Shown here: positions 50,401 to 62,400 of the stretch, in pieces | How the letters are laid out: every line of letters starts with the position of its first letter | How positions within the stretch are numbered: position 1 is the stretch's first letter | Translations under genes and position numbers: made by a program | The notes under the pieces: generated by a model | The model's database searches: none | What the model was told of the DNA's origin: nothing | The model's input: only the letters and a program-made list of their open reading frames with translations | Assembly: GCA_964519245.1 (NCBI GenBank) | Contig: CAZFLK010000011.1 | Span: 1 to 64,000, forward strand | Length of the DNA stretch: 64,000 nucleotides | Source of the DNA: JAYPEY01 sp964519245 | GTDB lineage: Bacteria; Verrucomicrobiota; Verrucomicrobiia; Limisphaerales; JAYPEY01 | Reading direction: 5' to 3'

Positions 50401-53400
50401 ATCGTCAACGAGCAGTTCGTGGTTGATGGCCAGACGTTGAACCTGAACCTGCCAGCCGGTCCCTATCTCTCGGTGGAAGGAGAGGATGTGAGCCTGACCG
50501 TCGCGGGGCAGACCCTGCGCGGCGACTTTGCCTTTGAACGCCAGACGACGCTCGGTCCCGACAACCTGCCCGGCACCGGCGATGATGCTGTTGTGGTGCG
50601 CGTCGCCGCCAAGAACGTCGAACTCAGGCTGGGTGACGGAACCATGGATTTCGTCACGCTGACGCAAGGTCAGGGCGCCTTGCTGGTGACGCCCGCTGGT
50701 TTGGCGGGCGAACTGAGCGGCACGGTGACATTGAATGTTCCCGGCGTCACCTTCACCGGTAACTTTGGCCTGGCCATCAACAACGGCTCGGGCGCCGTGA
50801 AGGAATCCTTCATGGTTGGCGATGACCAGATCGACCTTGATCTGCCCGGAGGTCCGTATGTCCGGGTCTCCGGAACCAACGTGCAGCTCGGCCTTCTCGG
50901 CCAAAGCCTGAGCGGCAACTTCTCCTTTGAGAAACAGACATCGACCGTGATGGGCGGCATGAACCGCGACGTTGTGCGGATCGCCGCTTCCAACGTCCGT
51001 CTCGGACTGGGCGACGGCACGACGGACTACGTCGTCGTCAGCAATGGCGGCGGCTCGCTGCTGGTCACGCCGGAAGGCTTGGCGGGCGAGATCATGGCCA
51101 CCGTCAGCCTCAACGGCATTGACGATGTCAGTTTCTCCGGCGCCTTCGGCATCCAGATCAACAACACGATGCAGGCCGTGAACGAGACCTTCCAGGTCGG
51201 GGGCATGACCCAGAACCTGGTCCTGCCCACCGGGCCATTCCTGCGGGTCGAAGGCTCCAACATCAGCCTCTCCGTCCTGGGTCAGACCCTGTCCGGCAGC
51301 TTCGCGCTCGAGCAGACCCAAACCATGGCCGGCGGCAAGGTTGTCCGAGTTGGATTGACCGGAGTTGGGCTCCAGTTGACCAGCGACGGAAACACCATAC
51401 TCGATATCTCCGGCATCAGCGGCTCGTTCATCCTCACGCCGCAAGGAATGGCCGGCTCCATCTCTGTGCCGTTTGACGAAACCGTCTCGGTCGGCGGTCA
51501 GGAACTGTTCCGCCTGAACACGACCCTGAAGATCGAGGTGAACAATATTGCCGCCGCGGTGAAGGAAAGCATCACGGTGAACGGCACGGCAGTCTCACTG
51601 GATCTGCCGGCCGGTCCGTTCCTCCGCGTCTCGGCCCTCAACACCGATCTGGTCCTCGATCCTTCCGGATCCGCCTTCACGCTTTCCGGTGATTTCGTCT
51701 TTGATCAGGCGACCAAGATGGTGAACGGCGCGCCAGTCAAGATCACCCGCATCGGCGCCGCCAACGTTTCCTTCAGCAATGGCGGCGACAGCATCGCCAA
51801 GGCTTCGGGAGCGCTGGTCATCCTGCCGACCGGCATCGCCGGCGTGCTCGCAGGCGAGGCCGGCGTGGGTAGCGGAAACTTCTCGGTCGGCGGAACGCTC
51901 GGGTTGAAGATCAACACGACCGACGGCATGAATGCCATCGATGAGACCGTCACGGTTGGCAGTGAGCAGGTCGTGGTCCGCTTCACCGCGGGCGAGACCG
52001 GGGTCAGCTTCTTCGCGCAGGATCTTGAAATCAACATCGGCGACTTTGTTACCGTGCATGGCAACGTCTCCTTCAGCTCTGTTAACGGCAAGAACGTGTT
52101 CGCCGGCGACGGCATCGAGTTGTTCGTGGGGCAGGGTCCTTATGAACTGTCCAAGGGCGTCAAGAATCCGGACGCGATCGGTGTGCTGCTGACCAATGCG
52201 CGTGTTGGAATGGTCAACTTCGGCGACGGCAAGTACGCCCTCGTTGCGTCAGGCGATATCGCGTTGGTCGGACTGGATGGTTTGACCGTCACCGGCACAG
52301 CGTCCATCCGGGTCAACAACTCGGGCATGGTGGTCAACGAGCAGTTGAGCGTGCCGAATGTCACCACGGGCGGCAGTACGGTGGACGTCATGTTCGGAAG
52401 CACAGGCGATGTCTTCGACTTCACCGGCACGGTGAACTTCAACGCCGGAAACGTCTTCCGGGTCGGCGGCGCGATCGCGATCGGCAAGAAGCCCAACGGC
52501 GAAGTGGACATCGCCATTAGCAACGCCAGCATTTCCATCACCGTGGACAACGAGGAGGTCTTCGCCATCAATGCCAGCGCATCCTTCTCCATCGGCGGCG
52601 CAGAGGGCTTCAAACTCCAGCGCATCAAGGTGAACGGATTCTCGGTCTTCGGGGTCGGAGCCACGGTCAGCAGTCCGCGCATGCAGGTCAGCTTCCCGAC
52701 CGCCGACCTGCTCAAACCTTATTCCGGCCAGTTGCTCAACCGCAATGAACTGAACACCGAAGGCTCCCTCTTCGTGCGCTTCAATGACCCGAATGGCGTT
52801 GGCGTCAATGAAAGCTCGATCACCGACTCGTCACCCGAGTTTGATGTCTTGCTGAACGGTTCCGTTGTCAGCGGCCTCAGCGTCAACGGCGCAGGCGTCT
52901 TTGTCAGCCCGGGGGTCTACCGTTACGACTTCACCGGCTCGTTCCCGCAGAACGGCGAAGTGGTCATTGCTTTCCGCGGCCAGTCCTGGTCCGACAACAA
53001 CGGCATCAACAACAACATGGAGAGCGAGTCGTTCTTCATCTCCACGCCGAATCTGGACGGGCAGCTCCCGCCGCCCGCGCCGACCGCGCAACTCGCGAAT
53101 CCGATCAGCGGCGAGGCCGTCACCGCAGGCTCCCTCAACGGCAAGCGCTTCATCGATGTCACCTACATGTCGAAAGGCATGGGAGCCATCAATCCGATGT
53201 CCATCAATGGCGACGAGTTTACGCTGAGCGGGACAGGCGTGCAGGATGTCGCGCTGCACCCGGATGGCCGGCCGATGCTGGTGGGCAACCCGGTGTTCAA
53301 ATCCGGAACGACTTGGCGTTACTATCTGAAGGACAAGAACGCGGCCAACGACCTCGACCTCTTCAAGGCCGGCGACGTGATGGTCACCTTCCGCGCCAAC

Positions 53401-56400
53401 TCCTTCAGCACGATGGCCGTCACGGATGATGATGGAAACGTGGTTGAACTCGTCGCCAACAACGTCTCCAAGTTCCAGTCGTTCACCATTGAACCCTTGG
53501 CGCCCGGAGCCACGGCCGCCTCCAATGCCATTTCCATCGGTCCGCTCTCACTCCAAGGCCCCACGATCGGTTTGGAGGATGTCGCCTTCAAGGATGGCCT
53601 GCTCTACCTGACGGTGGGAATTGGCGTGAATCGCGCCAGCCTCTCGTTCGGCGGTTCGACCAACGCGACGACCGGCATGTCCGACCAGCAGTCCAGCAGT
53701 GGCATCAAGGCGGATCTGGTCGGTGTGCTTGGAACCTTCGATATCGGCGTTGATGTCTTCGGGCTCCTTAGCGGCGATGTCCGTATCGATGTTCCCGGCA
53801 AATTCAGCCTGCGTGTCGCCGGCTTGGATGTCGAAGTGCCCGATGTCGTGAAGGTCGGCGCCACCGGCATTCTGATTCAGTATGATCCGATGGGCGCCGA
53901 CGATCAGGAACTGGTCCGCATTGAGTCCGCGTCGATCGAGTTCCCGAAGGTCAACATCAGCGGCCGCATCGATCCCTTCGACGCCGAACCCAACAATCCG
54001 AACAACGAGTTGATACCAGGGCTTGTCGTGCGCAAGAACGGTTTCAAGATCGGTCAGGCCCAGATCTGCTACGGCTGCATCGACCAACCGAACAACGGCA
54101 CGCTGATGGGGAACCAGACTTCGATCAAGTTCGGCAGTGTGCTCGAACTCGACGACATCCGCATCGGCGTCACCAACTTTGACGTCAACTTCGACGCCGA
54201 GAATCCGGTGGTCTTCAACGGCTCGATCTTTATCGCCTCCGGCGGCGCCAAGCTTTTCCCGGGCAGCACGGCGTTCACGGCCACCATCAGCGACCGCATG
54301 GCGTCGAACGACACCAATGCCGACGGCTCCGAGAACACCGAGGCTGTGCGCGCCGACCTGACCTTTACCGATGGGCGCGTCGATGGCTTCAAGTTCAAGA
54401 TCGACACGCTCTCGGTCTCCGTGAACAGCTACCTGACCCTCGACGCCGTCGACTTCATGCTCGACACCACCGCGGGACCGACCGAGGAAATGGTCTCCTT
54501 CGGCAAGGTGGGCGCGAAGCTCAAGATCGGATCATTCGAACTTGGAGGCGAAGGCCGTAACTTTGCCTTCCTGGGCGACGGATCCTTCAAGGCCAAGGCA
54601 GGGTTCAGCGTGGCTCTGGAGGCTGGCAGCGCCAGTGGCAAAGGCTTCAAATGGCCCAAGTGGCTGCCCATCACGATACGCAAGATCGGCCTGGAATGGA
54701 GAGATTTTGACAACAACCCGGGCGACATGGTCATCTCGCTGAGCGCATCCATCGTCGGAATTCAAGGACTCGAAAAGGGCCTCGAGTTCACCGGGACCAT
54801 TGAGGGCATCAAAATTCAGCCGAGCCTGATTTTGGATGGCAAGTTCCCAATCATCGACATTGCGTCGATCGGCGTGACAGTTCGCGGCGGTGTGTTCGGC
54901 GGCCAGTTGGATGCCACGCTGATTGGCGGGATTCTGAAGCTGGATGATCAAGGCAACAGGATCGATCCATTTGACACAACGACGCCGGTGCACGATCGGG
55001 TCTTCTTTGCCGGTGTTCAGGGTGGTTTCGAAATGGCTGGGGCCGCGGGCTTTGATATCCGCTTTGCCTTGTCGGAACTGGGGCCGTTGGGGGTCTACAT
55101 CGGAGCCAGTATCCCAGGGGGAATCGTATTGGAACCGAACTCCGGTCTGGCCATTAACGACTTCGGCGCCGGGGTCGAATTCTTCAAGGCTCTGCCGTCC
55201 ATCGAGGATCCCTTCCGTTTGCGCGGTCCGGAGTTCAGTTCGCCAAGCACGGTCACTGCCGAGCAGTGGTTGGGGCTGGTTCAAGATCAGGTGGTGGCCC
55301 AATACAAACGCATCCAGGCGAATCCCGGCACCAGCGGATTTGCCGCCGCGTTCACTTCGCCGATGACGATCACCGGCACGGCGAAAATCTACACAATCTA
55401 TACCTCTGAACAGGTGTTTAACGGACAGGTGACCATCAAGTTCAGCACCGATGGGAAGATTCTGGTCATCGGCACACTGAACTTCGCAGCCGGCGCCATC
55501 AGCATGAGCGCCAAGCTCTATGCGGACCTGTCCAATGTTGCGGAGGGAGACGTGACCATTCTCTTCCTCGCGGATATCCCGGACCAGGTCAGGTTGTTGA
55601 CCATCCATGGCAAGTTGAAGATGGGCTTCAAGAATCCGCAGGGCGAGGAAGTGGAGTTCCTCGTGGCCGATTCGTTGCCAGAAAACATGGTGACCATGAG
55701 CCCGACTGCGCAATTGATCGACGCCGAGGAAGACCTCGATATCTCCGTTGTTCAGGGGCGGACTTCTACGGGCACGACCGTGGACGGCACGACCCACACC
55801 GACGCCTACTATTTCGACGTCATCTACATGGCGCCGACCGGAGCCAACCTGGATTACGAGTCCATTCTCGACAGCGCCGCCGAAATCACCTTCCTGCAGA
55901 ATGGCGTTACAGTGGCGCACGATGGCGTCCCGGTGCCGGTGGCGACATCTATCACAGCGGAAGGCGTTCAACAGGCGACGCTGCTCACCGGCACGAGCAA
56001 GGCGGACCTGATCGCCAAGATCACCAGCCAGGATATCAGTCAATTCCGATACTTCATCACGGCGCCCAACTTCTCCTATCAACGAGGATCATTGGAGGCT
56101 CGCATGATCGGCGGCACGTTCAAGAACGCCGACACCAAGATGGAGGACGGCACGACCGTCACGGGCTCCTCGAACTCGGAGGTCACGCAGACCTTCACCA
56201 TCCATGGAACCGCCGCCGATGTGATCAGCCCCGCGGTTGGATCGGGGATCGATGTCAATGCGCTGAATCGTCGCAACTACCTGGATGTCACCTTCACGGC
56301 TCCTTCCGGACTGACTTTGGATCCGGACACGATCCTGGACCTCGCGCCCGAGTTCCGTTTGACGGGAACCGGCGTAGGATCCATACAGCTCGACAGCTCG

Positions 56401-59400
56401 CAGGCGCCGCTGCGTCTCACCGATCCGGACGGCGGCGGCATGGCGTTCCGCTTCTGGTTGAATGGCGAATTTGCCGCGACCGGCATGGTGACCTTGACCT
56501 ACCTGAGCAACGCCTGGGGCTTCACAACCACGCCTGGCGGCAGCGAGACCGGCGGAACCGTGGGCGGCGACACCCTGATGCTGGGCAATCTCAGCATCAG
56601 CAATGCGCGCAGCTACATCGATGTCGAGTTCATCCCCACGGCGGGCAATACCCTCGACGACTCCTCGATTCTCGACGCCAACGCCGAATTCAACCTTACG
56701 GGAACGGCGGCCAACCACATGACTGTCAACGGAGCGCCGAGCAAGTTGGCCGATGGAACTTTCCGCTACTATGTCATGGGAATGAGCGGCTTCGCCCCGG
56801 GTGAACTCTCCATCGACTTCATCGCCGATACCTTCACCGACTCCACCGGCATGTCCGGTTCGAACACGGCGTTTAGCCAGACCATTGTCGTCCAGGGCGC
56901 CACCGCGAACGTTGTCTCGCCTCTCTTGGGGGCTACCGATGGCCGCGACTCGGTCAATAACCGCGGCTATATCGAGGTCGTCTTCGGAGCCACCGACGGC
57001 AACGAGCTGGATCATGCGACAATCGATGGCGACGAGATTGTCTTCAAGGACGCCGAAGACAACGCGATCACCTTGTCGGATCCCACGCGGGTCGGCGACA
57101 CAGACGCCTACCGCTATGCCTTCAGCGGCGACCTTTCGGTCGGCGAGTACACCATTGAAGTTGTGGCCGGCAGCTTCAGTGACGATGGCGGTCAAACCAA
57201 CCTCGGACTCACTGACACCGTTGTGCTCGAAGTCGCCACCGCGGCATTGGTCGATCCCGCAGCGGGGGAGACCGTCGACCGCGAGGTTCTCGAGGACCGA
57301 GGGTACATCGATATCACCTTCACTCCGACCAACGGCTACGCGCTGGATGTCGCCTCGATCACCGATGCCGGACAGGAATTCACCCTCACCGGGGCGGGCG
57401 GCGAGAATATCATCCTGAACGGCGCGCCCACCCAACCGGGCGATCTCGCCGGGACCAACACCTTCCGCTACACCTTCGACGGCATCCTCAATGTCGGCGT
57501 GCTCTCCGTGAACTTCACGGCCGGTAGCTGGCAGGACGCTGAAGGCAACCTGGGCCAGGCTTCCACCGATCAGGTGAAAATCATTACGCAGGCCGAATCG
57601 TTCTTCATAGAACTCTCGGGCGGCGTCATTCTTAACACCGCCGGGTTGCTCGACGAGCCGCTGATCGAGTTGGCGGCCGAGGTGATCCTCGAGATCGATT
57701 TTCAGCGCACGGTCTTCCAGTTGGATTTCAACGGGCAGCTGAAGGTCTACAAGCTTGGTTCGGTCGGCGCCACGGCGGGCCGATTCATCCTCGACATGAG
57801 CAACGAGCTCAGCCCGGATCCGCAGTTCTGGGGCGTGATGACCCTGGAGACCAACTTCAGCTTCCTCGAGCAGTTCGGCGTCTTCATGTTCGCCAAGGGC
57901 ACCCTGCAGATCAACACCACCAAGTTCGTGAAGACCGAAACCCTGACCCTCAAGGGGCTGGGTGAAGGCGGATCGGACATCACCCGGACCTTTGTGCTGC
58001 AACCGCAGACCTTCCAGTTGGAGCTTCTGGCCCAGTTGCGCATTCGCGTCCCTGACTCCGACACGGATCTCTTCCGCTTGAACGGCGGTGTCTTCCTGAA
58101 GATCAATCCGCAGAAATTTGAACTGTTCATCACGGCCGAACTGTCCTTCGGCGTTGGCAGCGCCCAAATCACTTATGGTGAGGTTACCGGACTTCTGGTG
58201 ATCGTCGCCGAAGCCGATCAGCCGGGCGGCATCCCTGGTGTCGCGGGCCTTCTTCAGGTCGGCGCCGGAGCCGATATCGGTCTGCCCAATGTGGAGCTCT
58301 TCTCGGCGACAGGCTCCGTCACGGTGATGTTCAACACCACGCTGCAGGACCAGCGGTTTGTCATTCCGGAATCCTTCCACGCGTTGTTGGGGCCGGATGA
58401 TCCGACCGTGATCAACATCTACAAGGCGGCGCCCACCCTGGATGGATCCGAGAACACGTCCGCGCAAGCCGAAGTCTATTTCTCCGTCACCATTGAAGCC
58501 GAGTTGACTGTCGGCGGAGTGCTCACCCTCACCGGCTTCCTGCAGATCCAGGTCGCGGCGGGAGGCGGCGCGGCGGCGGGCGGCGCCGGAGGCAGGTTGA
58601 CCGTCAACGGGGCCGTCAGCGGCGAGATTGAGCACCTCGGCGCCGTTACCGGCACGTTGAACCTGAATGTCTTCCTTGGGGAGAATACGGGTGTTGTCGG
58701 TCGTGTGCACCTGACGTTGGGCGTCAACGGCATACCCGGAGTCAGTATCAACGGTCAGTTCCTGCTTGAACTGAATACCTTTGGCACGGACATGGATGTC
58801 GACACCTTCGACGTCAATGTCGATGAAGAAGGAAACTTCAATGGGTTCAAACGCGATGCCAATGACGATCTCGTGGTCACCACGGTGACACTCAAACCTG
58901 GATTCCTCTTGATCATCCGTGGCGAGGTCGTTCTTGCCGACACGATTACACTCGAGGGCTACTTCCTGCTCGAGATACGCCCGGACAAGTTGGAGATTCA
59001 GGCCTTTGCGCGTTTGGATCTGAGTCCGATTGGCGAGATCAAGGTTGTGGGTCTGCTGCGCATCGACGCCAACGGTCTCGTGGCGCATATCAGTCTCATG
59101 CTCAACGCCGGCATCGGTGGAGACATTGGCCTCAAGTTGACCGGCACGGCGCTGGTCGAGTTCAATACCAGCGGCAGCGCCCAGACCTTTACCCTTCAGA
59201 ACGGCGATACGGTCACCGTTGAATCCGGACTGCATATCTTCATCATGGGAGCCGTCGATTTTGTGGGCTTGGCCAAGGGGAGCGGTTCGGTGGATATCCG
59301 TATCAACGCGTCCGGATTCAGCCTGATGTTTGACGTGCAGTTTGACTTGGCTGGCTTGCAGTTCAAGGCGATGGGCGTGGCGGCGGTCTACACCGACGAG

Positions 59401-62400
59401 AACGCCGGTCTCGTCCTGGGGCTCGCGGTCAGTGTTCTCGCTGATGCGGACATCTTCCTGATCGAAGCCAGCGGCATGCTCGAGATCAATACGACGGGCG
59501 TCACGCGCAATGGAATTCTGCCCGGCTTCCTGCTCGAACTCTCGGGTCGTGTTGAACTCCTCAAGGTTCTCAAGTTCGACGCGTCCTTCAAGATCGAGGT
59601 CGGCCGGAGAACCCTCGCGGACGGAACCAAGCAGATTGCGCCAGGCTTCTGGCGATTTGACTTCAACGCCATGATCGACTTCTTCGGCGTCTTCAACATC
59701 ATGGGCGGCGGTTGGGTCGACTCGGATGGCAACTTCTCGGTCAAGTTGAGCGGCAATGTCCTGCTCGGCACGCGCTCCTTTGGCCTTGAGGGCAACTTCA
59801 ACTTTGAAGTCACCAGCATCAATCAGAAGGACGCCACGGGGAATCCGTACTACAAGTTCCACCTCGGTCTCAGCGCCGGGGTGAAGGCCTATGCCTTCGG
59901 CTTTACCTTGGCGAGCGTCAGTCTGGCCGCCTCGGTCGATGTCGAGGGAGCCGGCCGGCAACCGATCAAGTTGAGCGTCGAGTTCAAGATCAAGTTCCTC
60001 TTCTTCACCTTCAAGGCCACGGCGCGATTCAACATCGGATACATCGAACTGCCGAAACCGGTCTACCTTGCCGGTCAACCTGGAACCTCCAAGGTCGTCT
60101 CACGCACTTGGGATCCCAACACCGGCGGGCCCCTCGTGCTCAATATGGGTGATGTACGCGGCAATTACCGAAACCTCGCCGATGGAGCCCCAGACGAGGT
60201 CGTGCTGGTCACCCAGACCAGTGGCGATAGTCGACGCGGCACGCTGAAGGTCAACTCACTCGGCCGCACGCGCACCTACGACAACTCGACGGATCTTCTG
60301 GCCGATCTCGGAAGCGGCAACGACCAGATCTACATCGATGAAAGCGTCAAGCTCCCGTTGTACATCGACACCGGCAGCGGCGACGACGTGGTGGTCAACA
60401 ACGGAAACGGAACGGTGACCATTCTGGGCGGCTCGGGAGACGACTATCTGCAAAGCGACAGCGCGGAGACCGTCTTGATCGATGGTGGAGCCGGGAAGGA
60501 CTACGTCACCTATACCAATGATGCCGGCGGCGCTGTCATCCGTGGCGGCAGCGGCGACGACCAGGTCTTCGGCAGCAGTGGGCCTGACACCATCCACGGT
60601 GACTCCGGCGACGATATCATTGTCGGCGGCGGCGGAGCTGACACCATCTATGCGGGCACGGGCAGTGACGTCGTTCGCCTCGACTCAACCTCCGGGGGAA
60701 CCGTGGTTTACGCCGATGATGGCGGCGGGGAGCAGGATTTCGTCGTCATCAGCGGCACGGATTCCAACAATGCAATCGAACTACAGCGTGGCGCGGGGGC
60801 GCGGCAGATCGACTTGCTGCTGGACGGCGCCATGGTCACAGGACACGGCGTCGAAGATTTCACCATCGACGCCCGCGGCGGCGCCGATTCCATCCTGGTC
60901 GGCGATCTCTCTGGACGCGGGGTGGAATCCGTCACGGCCAACCTCGGCAACAACTCCGCCAACATGGGCAAGATGATCGATGAGGACGGCGTTGAAGTGG
61001 ATAACATCGCCTTCTCGGACGATGGGGCGCGCGATGTCATCACGGTCATGGGCAACAGTTCTGATGATCGATTCGTCGTCTCACCAGAGAATCCGAATGA
61101 TACGACCCGACTGTTTGAGGAGTATCGGGTCACTCGTGAGAACAATTACCGGGTCAATGTGATCAACAGCAAGCGGTCCGAAGGGGACAGGATCATTGTC
61201 GATGGCCAGGGAGGAAATGACTTCATCAACGCCGCGCCGTTGAACCGGGAAATCGTCAACGCGGACGATCCGCGCGTGCAGGACCTGGCAATTCTGGAAT
61301 TCAGGGGCGGCGACGGCCACGACCGCCTGATTGGTTCGCCGTTCAACGATCACCTCGATGGCGGGGCCGGCGATGATACGGTCACCGGCGGTTTGGGCCT
61401 CGACACCTTCGCCGACGCCGGCGGGTTCGATACTCTTGACGAGACGTTCGATCACGACTTCGCCATCTTCAACAACTACTTCATTGTGGGCGACTTGCTC
61501 GCTGACTCCGGTGATGCGGATTTCTCCGGCTCACGTCCTCGCAGCGAGGATGAACTCAAGGATCTGGTCCGGGAGGAGGATCCTGACTTCAACTTCTTCA
61601 GCCGCGGTGACCGTTTCCGGGCAGGCGCGACGGTTGAGGAACTGCACGACATCTTCGATTACACCGTGTTGAAAGGCGGCGAGAGCAACAATACGATCGT
61701 GATCGGCGACATCGACGGCAACGTCGCGGTCGGTTCCACCAATCTGACGGTGACGCCCTGGTTGGGCGGCGCGAACCTCGACAACGGGCCGAACAACGAG
61801 AACCCCTATACCGAGTTCTACATCGTCAGCCTGACCGGCACGGGCGCCGGGCGCGTCACCATCAATGACAGCGGCCTGCAATCCGGTTTCGACCACGTCC
61901 TCGTGCGCGGCACCAATCAGCCGGATATCCTGACCCTCGATGCCGCCGGCAGCGGTTCCTTCCGCACCGGCATCGTCACCTTCGGTGAAATCACCAGCCC
62001 GGATCGCGATATCCTGACCTTCCGCAATCTGGAGCGCGTCACGGTGGACACCTTCGCCGGCAACGACCGCGTGCTCAGCAACGACACCGCCCGTGTCACC
62101 GTCATCAACATGGGCAGCGGCGATGATGAAATCCTGATCGGGACCGTTCCGTTGATACCCGACAAGGGCAACCGCACACTCGAATTCCCCGAGGGCGTCC
62201 CGGTCGCCGACACCGAGAACATGACCAACGGAAACTCGGCCAACCTCTATGTGCTGGGCTCCGGGCAGAACGACCGTTTCGAGGTCAATCACAACAAGGC
62301 CAAGCTCTTCCTTCATGGCGGCGCCGGCAACGACCGCTTCCTGCTCAAGACCTTCCTGGTCCTGAAGGAGGACGCGAACAATCCCGATGACGTGACCAAC

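Larger units (their letters stand above)
23461..52680 (+). repeat. Array of about 79 tandem 123-residue units in the giant protein
   Basis: Hand counting the anchor SGDFxFEQ or its equivalent gives 79 units between about 23605 and 52450, mean period about 370 bases. A typical unit reads: GDFxFEQ, variable loop, RxxASNVxLxLGDGTTDFV, xxTNGSGxFLxTxxGxAG, xxSGTVxVNVPGVSFxG, FxVxINNTxxAVNETFxVGG, LNLPAGPYLRVEG, then VxLxIAGQTLS into the next. The pattern of alternating hydrophobic residues suggests a beta-helix or stacked beta-sandwiches. Units differ strongly at the DNA level, so the array is old and held by selection. The first dozen units are the most diverged. I cannot assign the unit to a named family. 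Confidence 0.88.

Noticed and set aside
23461..52680. CRISPR or DNA-level satellite explanation for the repeats
   Set aside because: Periodicity is about 370 bases and in-frame, units share protein but little exact DNA sequence, and there are no short identical repeats with spacers.
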